A DNA stretch of 64,000 nt, from assembly GCA_022113835.1 (NCBI GenBank), contig JAILWY010000026.1:8459001-8523000 (forward strand), given 5' to 3'. The stretch's first letter is position 1, and every line of letters starts with the position of its first letter. This document shows positions 50,871-63,404 of the stretch, in pieces. The notes beneath the pieces were generated by a model. The model had not been told where the DNA came from. It worked only from the letters and a program-made list of their open reading frames with translations, and did not search any database. A program made the translations under genes and the position numbers. This DNA is from Atopsyche davidsoni. Taxonomy: Eukaryota > Arthropoda > Insecta > Trichoptera > Hydrobiosidae.

Positions 50871-53800
50871 TAATAATGCTTTGTACGTATTTTGAGCTCT
50901 ACGTTTACAAAAATATTGATGATTCTATTTATTTGTTATTACATAGATTTTTTTTTCTAATTCAAGTTTGTTGCGTTGAAAATATGGTTTTTGAAAATGG
51001 TACATACATGAAAGCAAATCTTGTTTTTTTAATAGATATGACTCCCGGCCAGCACGACTTGGTGCTTTAGTGAACTCGAACCGTTAGATTATCGATATAT
51101 AAGCGTTAGAAATATATATAAAACTGAAAAACTTTTTCTTGTTGAAAGCTTTTTGTTTAAAAAAAAATCTCAGTGTCAAGGCTTAAATTATTAAATTCTA
51201 TTTTCTAAAAAACATATTTTTTTTTATTAAAAGTAATTATTAAGAATTTAATTTCGTCAAAGCTTACTTGTTCATATATTCAAAAGAAAGCGGCGGCCTA
51301 CGCGTATATTTTCTTTTAGCATATTCTTGGATAAAGTATCAAAAAAGAAATTCTTTCAAACATATCGTTATCACAAAAGTGGAGCTTATAAAAATCGTTT
51401 TCCTGGAAATATTTGATACAGTGAGGAACCAGACACACTTCAGTAAGTAAAAGTAATACACGCATACAAATAGCAATATTTAAAATCCCTAAAATTTAAT
51501 GATTGTTTTGATCCTGGGATATATATCCCAAAGTTTCAATTAATACATTATCATTCAATATATAGTAATCAATAATTTTGTTGAATTTCATTCTCAGGGT
51601 TTTGTTATTTTAGCAAAATCGATGTTTTGATAATTTAAGATACAGCGTAGGTAAGGGCGTAGAATGACTCTTTTTAAAATACATCCCTAGCCATTTTGAA
51701 GAGCACTACACCAGCCACCCCATTCCGTGGTTTCACCTACGACTAGATCCTTTCCTTGACGACCTACTTATGGCAATCTGAAAATATTACGACCCTTCTT
51801 TTATAGACCCATCGAGTAACAGTACCCTAATTTACTGACCACGAAAGTATTTCGCCTTTAACAAATTAGCGGAAGACTTTAACGCTCTAGTACCATTGGT
51901 GAGCAAGTAGCATTAATTTCCCAAGTCGGTTTGCCACTTTTCGAAGTACTCGAAACTCGGTAGTATAAAATTAAAATCAGCATAATTTTTTTTTTCTACT
52001 GCTTTCTATTTGTTTTTATTACAAAAAAATATCTGATATGAAAGAGTAATTATTTTAGCAGTTTTATCTGGGTTCATTAACTTAGATGAAGACCCCAAGT
52101 ATTAGACTTAATCACAGACGTAAAATATAACCTCTTAAAAGCAGGTAACTTTGGTGGTAGAATGCAGGCATGTAATTGGCTTAAAGTGTTTTCATACTGC
52201 AGGATTCTGTTTGGTCTTCGTATTAGGCGCCGTTCTGTTTTCGTTATATTATTAGAAACCACACAAGTATGCCTCCACTTATGCAGTGGATAAAAAATGA
52301 GCCAAGAAATGAGAAGCTTTCAGGATTGCCGTCAATTCTAAGGGAGAAAATTTAAGATGACGTGACATTACAAGACTAAGACTTTTAATTGATATGTTTT
52401 ATTAAGTATGCCAAAAAAAGACAAGAGTTTACCAATTGGTTATTGTTAGAAAATATCCTGTGAGACAACTAAAATTAGTGGTTTTTAAGGACAGTAAGAG
52501 TCTTAACGAAGATGGAGTGATTTTATTGACAGAAGCTACATAAAAAGACAAATAAATTATAAAACAAAATATAGACAGAGCAGTAAGTTTTCGTTACATT
52601 ATTTATCACAATTTATAAATTTATAGATTTAAAATCTGACCTGATTCACATTTTTTTTAACAGTTAATTTGTATGGACTTTCTTACGCTACTGACTTAAT
52701 TAAAAAGTCATTACACTGGGTAGTTAGAATTAAAAGATGGCGGCGCTAAACTACTGACGTACTTAAAAGATAAGGATTTCTCAATTCAATTAATTCAAAT
52801 CGCTTCAATACGAGGAAATACAAAAAAAAACTGTTTATACCTCAAGTTTTCTTTTGTTTCTGCTACATTTAACTTCACTTAAAAAAATAATACCAAAGAC
52901 TGCGCAAAAGCGCCAGTAATTATAACTCCGAGAACGATCAGATGGGGCTCGGTATTTAGAATGACTAAGCAATAACGCAGGAAATGCTCCATTTAGTTCT
53001 CGTCGCGGGGTTTTTAATGGCGGAGCTAATATCAGCATTGTGTGGCCCGGTGGGGGGAGGGGGAGGACACGGAGGGATAATCCTCCCTGAGACGCTGCCG
53101 TTTAAATATGTCGGAGTTATCTACAAATTTAATTTCTGTGTGTGTTAAACTATTAAGGGTGGATTAGAAAATTGTATAATTTGAAAAGTATTCATGGTAA
53201 TTTCGATGTATCTCTAAGCTTCCCCATTATGTTAATTCACACCATCGAAAATTGCATGTAATAACGGATTAAGTTTTATTTGCTTTATTAGAATATGTTG
53301 ATACCCGTTGCTACTCAATTATCTAATGCATCGAAATAAATATATGTATATAAAATAATAATATTAAATGATAAGTAGAGATGTGCATTTTTTTGCTTAT
53401 GTATATATATAGAACGAGACGCTTTGCACGACCTCAATAAATAAAAAAAACAAGATAATTAATAACCCATTTATGAAATATCAACTGGGTTTCACCAGTG
53501 ATACCAGAGTAATATCGCGCTGACCTGTTTGCGTGACCTCGATATAATTTATAGACAAGTTTATCGAAGGTGTATATTATATTTTTACACAAAAGTCACT
53601 TGCATTGCAGGTTAGGCCGTAACGTTACCGTGCTTCGCGTGAAACGGGGTGGACAGGTAAGAGACCGCAGAACGAGAACAGCGACTTCGAATAAAGCAAA
53701 TATTGCACATTTGTAGGAGCTTTAGTGCTCTGCTTTCTAGGGCTGCCATGTGCAATGCAAACAGACTACGTTTCCTTCATTTTCGATCTTTTGCAGATAA

Positions 53801-54180
53801 AAAACGAAATGTAAAACAGAGAAAATGCAATTGCACACGTAAAGGGTAGTGACGTAGCGTAACGTTATTTATGTCTTATGAAATTGGCAATGCGAATGAC
53901 AATTTCATAAAAATATGTAGTTACGTGCGTTAATTAAAATCTGAATAAAATATTCACATAACCAAGCTTTTACAATTTTGTCAAATCATATTACTAACGC
54001 ATACGTTTGATTATGAGTAGTGATTTTAATATTTCAGCAAAAAGTTCACGTGTGGAAACAGTGTTAATACAAGAAACATGCATGAAGTGAAAACAGATTT
54101 ATGAATATTTTAAAAACGATATTGAGTGCACAGTATATTCATTGCATTGTAAAAAAAATCGCTTTGAATTAATAATGTGA
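50871..54180. other. Probable long intron, part 10
   Basis: AT-rich with islands at about 51680-51930, 52890-53110 (GGTGGGGGGAGGGGGAGG at 53048) and 53500-53720. Nothing coding is supported. Confidence 0.3.
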
Positions 54181-54189
54181 ATTCATCAT

Positions 54190-54560
54190 TTATACATTAA
54201 CGATGCACCTTCAATCGCAGGTTTGAAGCCGGATTGACAATGTTATGCAACGCGGCGCACGAAGGACGTCAGCTGCGATCTCCGCTGCATTCGCCGAGCC
54301 GCATACATGAATGCCATTACCAGGCCGGGTTATCCATTACCTTCCTGTGAGGATTTTTTTCGTTTCGTTACGTTTCTTGCGAGTTTAATGCGGGCGCCTT
54401 TATTTGATTTCGCCCCGGGGATATTCTGTCCCTAGTTCTGTGAAAACTCTCCCGAGAGAGGCCTGTTTTTTTTATCTCGCGATCGTATCATCCTGGATTA
54501 CGTTGTGTCACCCCAAGAATTTGACTACGCATTTGAATTGAATATCCTTCAAATATCTGG
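54190..54560. promoter_or_regulatory. Large GC-rich island
   Basis: About 370 bp with CGGCGCACG, CAGCTGCG, GCGGGCGCCTTTATTTGATTTCG and a CTCTCCCGAGAGAG palindrome resembling the one at about 21.7 kb. All frames are interrupted. Candidate conserved regulatory DNA. Confidence 0.3.
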
Positions 54561-56200
54561 GTCTGAGGTATTGCTTTATTTTTAAATATAGTTTTTTAAA
54601 AATACAATAAGTAGACTGAAATATTACTCATCTTCACTTTACCATGAGTCTTTTTCTACTTGCTTAACTTGCTTTCAGTAATCGACAATCTTTTTCAACA
54701 ACTATTTGTAGTATAAGTGTACTTCTCGTGGCAAGAGTTAAGTATACTTGTTAGTTTTCATGATCAGAACCGAAAGTTAACGGTATGATCTCCGTTTCTA
54801 CATCCAAATCCACTGTAATTAGATTTATGTAAGTTTTGGTTCGACTTACCATAGATTACATCACTCAAAATAAAACTTATTTATTTATATTTAAAACTAA
54901 CTTATTTAGCAAAGCTCAATTAAAGGAAGTAAAAAAAAACTCTCATTACATTGATTCAAGGCTTTTAATACTAAACGCATATTTATGAAACTATACCTTA
55001 TGGCTCGAGAATATCGCAAAGTTAAATTATCTCTCGCTCATGCTTCCGTACAAGTTCTCTGCAGATCAAATTCAAGTGTGAGTAACTTACAAATAATTTG
55101 CGATTCGCTGCTAGCGAGGATGTGAACTTTGCATCTTCTTATTTCTGCTAAGTTTGCCGTCGCGAAGCGAAGTTGCAGGCCATTCCGGTATTCAAGTACA
55201 AAGGACGGATACTTTCATAAATCATGCCTAAGTGTAGACGCTTCGCATTTTCTGGACGCGAATTTTTATTTTGTGAACAAGCACGTGTTGTTTTGACTTT
55301 TAACCATTTCAACTGAACGCCTAGTTTTTTGGCGCATTTAAAAAAAATAATATATACGATATCTACTAGGAAATTCCGCACATGTAAACATTATTTAAAT
55401 AATTGACGCTAAACATAAAAAAAATATTATTTTAACCCTTAACTGGATGATTTTTTATTTTTCCGTTAAAAAAAAGGAAGAGTTAGGGAATTATGTGTTA
55501 ATTTAAGAAAAAATAATGAAAAAAATATTTTGTATATTTTTCATATGTTTTATAGGAAAAACTGAGTAATTACCATATTCATATCTCATAAAAAAAAAAA
55601 TTAAATTTTTTTAATTGATTATGAAAATAACTTACTTTGAAATTTAAAATATATTTTTCAAGAAGAAAATAGATCTCCAATAATGTGTTTCAATAGCTTA
55701 TACTTAAATCACGTTTTCGCTCATTTGCCAAAAGTTGGCAAATGTCATCTTCTAATACGGTTTGTGTCTATTCTAAAGATGTTAGTGGTAAAAAGTTGAT
55801 TTCGTCACAAAACGAAACGGTTGATCCTATAAGTTTTTATGGGGTTTAAAAAAAAAAAATTATTGTTTGTTACCGATCTGTCATTGTATGCAGTTAAGGG
55901 TTTTAACTGAGTCTTAAATAATAATTTTCGGCATACAGGCTTTGCAAGTTGAAATTGATTTACTGTAAAATTTTGCTTGAAGAGACAATATCTAAACTAT
56001 TTATTTTGGCTATCGCATTTTTTTAAATATCAATAAACTAGATACAATATTAACGAAAGTTTTGGTTACTTGCATAAATGTTAATTTACGAAAAAATAAA
56101 AAAATAATTTGCACGTAAAAAATTACAAAATAAAAAAAAATCAGAGGTTTTTTTATTTGGTTTCATTCCAAAGAGAATAAATAGAAATCAAAACAAATAA
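54561..56200. other. Probable long intron, part 11
   Basis: AT-rich with a weak island at about 55040-55290. Nothing else recognised. Confidence 0.3.
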
Positions 56201-56302
56201 ATTTCGTTGTTCCGCGGCGTGATGAAAAGGAGGCAGGCTCTGTCTCGACCCCGTCTCTGCCGGGTAGAGTGCTCTAAGGTCGCCGGACCTGCGGGGTTCG
56301 GG

Positions 56303-56396
56303 GTGGGGGTGCCGAGGGGTGGGGGCGCCGAGGGGAGGGGGTGCCATGGGGAGGGGGCGCCGAGGGGAGGGGGCGCCGAGGGGAGGGGGCGCGGTG
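56303..56396. repeat. G-rich 16-bp minisatellite
   Basis: Units of GCCGAGGGGAGGGGGC type begin at 56311, 56327, 56343, 56359 and 56375 with exact 16-bp spacing and one variant (GCCATGGGG). The + strand has many runs of four or five G, giving strong G-quadruplex potential. Reading frames through it (Pro/Ala or Gly/Arg repeats) are artefacts of composition. Confidence 0.9.
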
Positions 56397-56439
56397 GCTG
56401 CGGTCGCGCGAGCCTGCAGCAGACAAATATAAAAAGGAC

Positions 56440-58960
56440 GGATATCATATAACGGAATAAGTAATGGGCCGCCCTTGCTGTGAGATGGGTTTATTTTTAG
56501 ATTGTTTTCGAAAGTGGATGTTTCGGGATAAATAGCTTAAGTAAACAATATTTGCGGTCGGAATGAAACACTGTTTATTTCAGAGATTTTTAGAATGCGG
56601 TTATATCTGGTGCGTTAATCGTAACGCAAGCTTTTTTTACTGACTGAAAAAATTGTTTAAAAAATCAACTGAAGCAAAATATATGCTATACAAAATATAA
56701 ATAAATACAATAAAATATTTTGATCACAGAATCAAAATAATATTCTCAGGCATCAGAACCATTATATATTATTCAAGCTTCATTTTAACCACACTTAGAA
56801 TGTTATAAAAACGTCATCAGTTTTTTGTAAATTTTTATCTACTAGCATGTGTAAGCATTGAAGTTTCACTTTTTAATGGGGAAAGAGATAATTCTATAAT
56901 CTTGAAATAAAAAAAAATACTGTCGTCAAAATTATGTACGTTATAATCTTAATCAAATATTCGCTTCTTTTTTATGAAATATTACTTCTTTCGTTTTTTT
57001 TGTGAGAGGAGAGTTAATATGGTCTGACATCATGTTGAAATGTTGTTTAAAAGGGATGATATTCATTGCATTCTCGGACCTCTTCACGTTCATAGGCTGT
57101 CACTCCCACCCCTCGGCAGTTGACCCTCCAGGCTGTAGACTCGGAGGAGGGTGCTTTATCCAAGTCGCGGGGTGCTCGGCGGGCCGGAAAAACGGCCTAC
57201 AGAACCTCCCCACAGCCATCCCCTCGAGGCACAGAAAAGTGGAGAGATCACTCAGGCTTTATTTCCTACTTGTCACTTCTCTTGATGCGGCATTTCTATA
57301 GTTCTTTTTCGACTCTTGCTTCTGTACCATTTCTGAAAAATATAAACACAAATAAAGAATCGTTTTAGTATTTTAAAACATGTATGGGTTTACATATATG
57401 CTATATTTTTAACATTAATATTTTTTGAGAACCTTTTATACACTTTTAGTCTATTTACAAAGATTTACATTTTCACATTAATTCAGCTGCTTTTTAGTAG
57501 AGTATCTAGTAGAGCTTGTATTCTGAATCGTTATAAAATAAATATTTCTTGTAATACTTAGTATTTTACTAGTTTATTTATGTCATTTATCTAAAAACAA
57601 AATATAAGGTGATAGTTTTCAGTTTCTTAAAATATAAACATCAATACAATTTTTACGTCATTTGCAACTAAAGTACGAGAATTTTTTATGCTGGTGTGTT
57701 GGCACATAAGACCAAAACATTAAAAAAATTAAGAGTTTGAAGTGTAGTTTAGTATAAGATCAATGAAGTGTATGATATGAGCAAAGCCTTAACTAATCAA
57801 AAAAAGATTGTCTTACATATGACAAGCATAATTTAGAAGATATCTGTAATCACGACTAGAAATATTGTTGCTCGGGTTCTATCAGTAATCAGTAGCAACA
57901 TTCGTAATGTTTTGTGTCCATTGTTCGGGCTATTATTAAGCCACCGTCTTTCTTCCTCCGGCCCTTTCACAAGATCTAGTGGACGAACGATTAATCTCCA
58001 GGTATTGTACGTTGATTATTTATCACTTCTAATAATATATCGATTTTTTGTTCCACCGCGCCGCCCCCGAACAATAATACGCCGTGCTTACTCACAATTT
58101 ACTACGTAATGTTTCTAGATAACTTTCTGTAATAACTTTTTCTATTTTGTTATTATATACCATACATTCTATTACATGAAGTATTATTGTAGTGAATTTC
58201 CGAGTACACGAAAGAATGAGGACATCAAACAATAAAAAAATCTTTGATTATTTACAATGTTTAGTCAAAACATGCAGATACTTTAACGTAAATAAAAAAA
58301 AAATCTAGAACAACTCATTAAACTGCCTTCTGGTCTAAATACCGGATACTTGACTTCTGGTTAATAATGTAACTCGAAATTAAATAAAACCTTAATGCAA
58401 ATATATAAAGAAACAGGTTCATTCATAAGTATCTTTAGAATAAACATAAATATATTGTAATAAAAAGTTTTTGTTATATCTGATTTTATTCCAATAAATA
58501 CAGCAAATTTATCTTCATGGGTTTGAATTTATAATCATCCCGAAGTAAATCATAACTGATTAGAATTTGTAAATAGCGTTTAAAAATCTATAAAGTATAT
58601 AACAGGCTTAAAGCCACGGTATATTTAAAGGTAAAATATTCTCGGTAAACATCACATATTATACATACTCTGTGTATCCGAATGTTTGTGGTGAACTTCA
58701 GAAGTTCAAGAGCTCTGGCCATAAACCCGTTCTAGATGTAGCTTTCAGGAATGGAAGAAAAGCTGCGGATGAAGTTATTTGATACATGAAATATTTTGCA
58801 AATCTGTCACACGGATTGCACAAAAGGATTTTAATTGAAAAGTTCAATTCACGGAGACATTTATAACTGCTTATTATATATTTATTGAGTAACCCGGAAT
58901 AAGTGTTTTTTGAGCAAAAAGTTTACAAATGGAGATACATTGTTACATTTACAACCGAAC
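56440..58960. other. Probable long intron, part 12
   Basis: AT-rich with islands at about 57080-57270 and 57900-58090. The 57.1-kb island has frames on the + strand starting at non-ATG codons and without splice sites. No supported gene. Confidence 0.3.
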
Positions 58961-59019
58961 AAAACAAGAAGCACGAGTCCCCAAAAACTGAAACCCTAAT
59001 GAAGCGTAACACCGAAGAA

Positions 59020-59210
59020 ACGCAGCTCCAACTTGTGATTTATGGCTTTCTGCGGCCTGTCGTCCGTTTGTTTCGCCCCATTGAATAATTAACGTTGGCA
59101 GTGGACACGGAGCACTGCGGACCCGTGACGTCACACTTTCTCGTGGACCCGACGAGATGAAGCCCCGGCACGTGGCATGCGAGAAGTTTCGGATACCACG
59201 TGTACTTTGA
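59020..59210. promoter_or_regulatory. Island with CRE and two CACGTG E-boxes
   Basis: TGACGTCA at 59126-59133, CACGTG at 59169-59174 and CACGTG at 59197-59202 in GC-rich sequence. A candidate enhancer or promoter responsive to bZIP and bHLH factors. Confidence 0.35.
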
Positions 59211-60160
59211 TAATTGTTACCTGTGTATTTTGTAAACAATAATAACCTTGTTTTGACCAAAATTACTCCCAACGGTTATATTCATCTATCTGTGTTTGTT
59301 CTCGCTGAATTTTCTCTCTTGTGTACTGTCTAAGAATTTTCAGCTTCGGTTTATAGTATTCACTGTGAGAAACTCGTCAGTCTACTTGAAAATTCAAGAT
59401 AGAACCTTCAGGCTAGTGACACTGCCCACTCGGGGGATCTTCGACGGTTTCGACGGTCTTCGACGGTTTATCTACATTTCAAAGTGTTTTTATTGTGGAC
59501 TGAAACCGTGTCCAGAATTACACCACCAGCTCATTATCTAGAGTGAACAGTAAAAAGGATTTCATAAGATATAGAAATATAAAGCGAGTAATTTTAGAGC
59601 GTCGTACTGGCGAGCAAAAATCACTCGAGATTCTTTTTTTATTTTCCGTCAATTTCATTTCGGTTGACGTAAAATTAATTGGGTGTTCACCTTTTAAATA
59701 CTAATGGCATTTTAAAATGAAAAAAAAGAGATTTCCGTCTATTATTATTGCTGATTTTTTAAAATGTAAGAAATCGTTTTTTTTTTAAGTAAATAACATT
59801 TGTTTGTTCTTTATAAAATGGTAGTATTTAGGGCATGATTCCTTTAAAATTATAATAAGCGTACACAAAATTTATATGGTTATTTCAGCATACATACTAA
59901 GCACTTGCTGTGTGATTGGTATAAGTTTTAATGATAATAGGAAAATATATCGATCCTTGCCCATATCATAATAACCCGATGAACATAAGAATAATGTTTT
60001 GATATCTACATTAAAGTTGATTGCAATAAAGTAGAGTCAAATATTAAATGTTATATTTATTTAATTTAAAAAAATAATGAATACTGTACGTAGATTGCTT
60101 ATAAATACTATAGTATCTTAAACTCCATATGTTTTTGGACGCAGGATAAAATTTAACAAC
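59211..60160. other. Probable long intron, part 13
   Basis: AT-rich. TTCGACGGT occurs three times within 28 bases (59440-59467), otherwise nothing recognised. Confidence 0.3.
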
Positions 60161-60472
60161 CAACAAAAGCCACCCAGTGCCACTAGCATTTAATTCCTTC
60201 ACAGGATATTTCTGATCATTGCGGTCACGTGATCCGGGCATAGTGTGTAAGAGTGCCAGGACATTTGGGGGCACGAGGGGACATAACCGCAATATGCGTC
60301 CTGGGTCCTTGAGGCTTGCGGGGCGACGGGTCCCACCGCACTGGGGCGCTTAAGAGGATTCGGTCTGGAGCCGCTGTGTCCCGCAGGAGACCTGTGCTTG
60401 TTTAGTATGTGCTGTAAGAATTTGAATAATTCCCGCTTAGTTCTAAGTAAATGAGCTTTTGTGAGGTGCATC

Positions 60473-60545
60473 GACAACTTCGTGGTCTAGCGGTTTAACG
60501 CTTGGTAGCCATAGAGTTCCGGTTTCGGAACTGAGGAGAGCAATA
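60473..60545 (+). repeat. tRNA-related SINE head
   Basis: CGTGGTCTAGCGGTTTAACG is a good A-box/D-arm; CCGGTTTCGGAAC about 30 bp later is a weak B box. The anticodon arm is deleted, so it is not a functional tRNA. GC-richer DNA at 60170-60470 just upstream may belong to the same mobile element. Confidence 0.45.
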
Positions 60546-63302
60546 TTTTTTGTTAATTTTGGCGAAATTCCAATTTACATACTTCAAATAACGATTGATC
60601 AAAATAAAAAAAAAATATTAAAATTCAATTCCCAAGTGAAAAATCTTCATAGTTTGCGCAATTTTTTTTTTTTTTTTACAATATTTTATAATTTATATTG
60701 CAACTACTATAGTTTTTTTTATTGTATTCAAAGTTAAAAATACTAGCAATATATTAAAATTAAAAAATAACCTTAAACTTGTTCGTACGCAAAGTAAAGC
60801 AACAGATTAAAAACTACATTTTAATTTAATCTTTTTACAATGTGGTTTATTGCAGAATTTAAAATGTAAATCAGCTAATCAAAAAGAAATGCATGCCGTG
60901 TTCTGGAATTTAAATGTTGCGGAGCGTTTCAGTTCCAAGTAGAAACTTTATTTATTCCACCGGCTCAAAAAAGCTTCTCCAAAGCTCTTTGTAAAATCGA
61001 CTTTGTAACCGACTTGAGGAAATATCAAACTCACAAAGAAGGGTAAAGATACCAGGTTTATTTTTAAAATTCCATCTATCACTTTGTAGAATAGATTAAC
61101 GCATCAACCTTTAACAAAATGGGCCGAAAAGTATCACCAAGAATGACTTAAAGAAATCTAGGTTTTTATTAATGATAGACGAAAACTTGCAGGGATAACG
61201 TGACAGCGCTTTGTAATGGATTAGCTGGAATAAATAACTATGGGAGGGCTCTATATTTAAGTGCAGCGATAATAAATGAAGATTCTTATAAAATGACGAA
61301 CTTGAAAATGAAAAATATAGTTGAGGTTTTGAAATTTTGTGTCAAGTATTTTCTGTAAAAAATATTATAATACTCATATTTCCTCATTCGCTCTATGACG
61401 TATTTAGTGATTGAATGTCCAATTATTTAAACGGCTTTGTGAATGTATAAATTATATTAATAAAATATATATTTAACTACAATTTATATATATATATATA
61501 TATATACTAAATCATAGTTGTTATACTTTTAGGCAATGAGCTTTAAATGGTTTCAAAATGAGTTTTTTTTCAATGTAAAGATCTCATGCTTAGAAACTAT
61601 GTCAAAAGAATACAAAAGATTAAACCTTTTACAGTGTTTGTTGGGAAAATGTTTTTCATTCTTCAAGGAGTCATCAAGAATGCTTCGTGTTGAAACTCAA
61701 TGGATCGAAAAGCTTTTTCCACCTGAGTTTGGATAGCAATAATCTAGATTCTAGCTTTTCGCTTTGTGTGGAATTTCGTACCATTAATCAAATTATTTGT
61801 CGTCTATTTCACTATAGGAGTAACGGAAGCTTTTAAACCACCCTTTAGTTGAAGTTTGAATAAAATATATGAACCGCTTATTAAAATTACAAATATAAAA
61901 ATATGAATTAATTTATCAAGTTGTAGAATTTAGGAGATTTTTGAACTTGTTTATTATTAACAATTGTTTGTTAAATTAAAATAAGGAAAAGATTTTTTAT
62001 GCAGTTTATAAAAAATCTTAGATGTTTATTGAAATTAATTTAAGTATTATTTTATATATGTTTGAAACAACAAGCGATTTTTCTAAATATTTTTATCATT
62101 TTATAAGAGACCTTTCTCTTATTCGTCATTTATTTTAAAAGACATAAATACAAACACACGCAAGCTTTGTTATGACTTAAATCTTTAAGAGTTTTTGTGA
62201 CAATTACGAATTGTTTCGATTTGAGTTTCGGATTGAATTAGGACACTTTGCGTTGAAAGCAATGCAGCATCAGACGGTGGAGACGTGATTATTGAGGCCA
62301 CCAGCATTCTCCGGGGGAGAAGTTTACTCCAAGATTAGTTCTGTCGAGCGAAGACGGTGTGCGTGCAACATACATTCATCTCGATTGCTAAGTGCTGAAT
62401 TTTAAAATACAGAACTGCATATTTAGCACCGCTGATTCTAGAATGATTTTAAGAATGTATTTATATATAGATAATGCGTATTACCAGTTATGAGGATTAC
62501 TCGCACAAAGTTTTTTTTATCTTAGATTGTTGTAATAAATAATATGCTTTAAAGCGTTGTTTATATTTATTGATAAATTTAGTTGATCATTCATAACTGA
62601 ATGATCGATTCGATGCTGCATCAGTTTCGGCTTTCAGGGTCATCATCGTATTGAAGTTAACTTGCTAAAACTGCGAGACAGGATCAAATATACAGGTGTT
62701 GAAATTATATACACCTTCCCCGAATATATGCTAAAGAAATGATAGCTTATAATAAATGAGGATGGAAGACAAGAGCTGAAATTCTGGCGATGAAATTGTG
62801 CAATGTGTGCAATGAAGCCCTCATAAGTTCACCTCGAAGTGCTGTTTCTTGTAGTGAGGTGGATGTGATGGTTTTGCTATGATAATTTATTCGTCTCTAA
62901 ATTAGTTTACAGCTCTGACACTTTGAAGCCAAATGAAGATTGAATTTATAACTAGTTTTTTTATTAGATAATAAAAATAAACTAAACCCTGAAAATACTT
63001 ATAATAAATAAAAACATTGAAGTTAATTCAAAGTTGAATTATATATGAAATTAAACAAGGGATATAGTTATAGACATTAGTTACATTGTATTTTTAATGA
63101 TTGTATCTGTATCAGGAATTTGATAGTTATATTCTGTATGTGTAAGCTACGAGCCTACAAGGAGAGAGTATAGCAGGATATGGTTTATGTTTGTAAGATA
63201 CTTGTAGAGTTTGAGCAGAGCAATGATTCTAAGGTTGTTAACCATTAAAAAAAAAAAATTGTTTTAAAGATTTGTGCATAATAAAATATTTGTTTGTTTC
63301 AG
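60546..63302. other. Probable long intron, part 14
   Basis: AT-rich with a (TA)n run at 61484-61506 and a small island at about 62250-62360. It ends in a pyrimidine tract and AG at 63301-63302. Confidence 0.3.
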
Positions 63303-63404
63303 TGCTACAATGTCAAGGAAGTGCCTCGACTGATCCCTGGGGAAGCTCGGTGCGGTCCTGAGCAGCCGTCATCAGTCCGGCCCTGGAGTTGCGCCCATCA
63401 CACC
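63303..63404 (+). CDS. Candidate internal exon, 34 codons, unidentified protein
   Basis: TTTGTTTGTTTCAG at 63289-63302 and GTAAGT at 63405 bracket 102 bases, exactly 34 codons and symmetric in phase 0. Only one + strand frame is open throughout. It has three Cys and many Pro/Arg residues (CYNVKEVPRLIPGEARC at the start, PWSCAHHT at the end). The base composition is clearly GC-richer than its surround. It could be coding or part of a 5' UTR, since an out-of-frame ATG opens a seven-codon uORF. It may belong to the unit starting at 14.02 kb. The protein family is not recognised. Confidence 0.4.

Noticed and set aside
56153..56452. Pro/Ala-rich and Gly/Arg-rich frames
   Set aside because: They arise from the 16-bp G-rich minisatellite.
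60044..60477. Overlapping - strand frames of 82 and 92 codons next to the tRNA-like head
   Set aside because: One could be a degraded transposon coding remnant, but no domain is recognisable and the two frames conflict.
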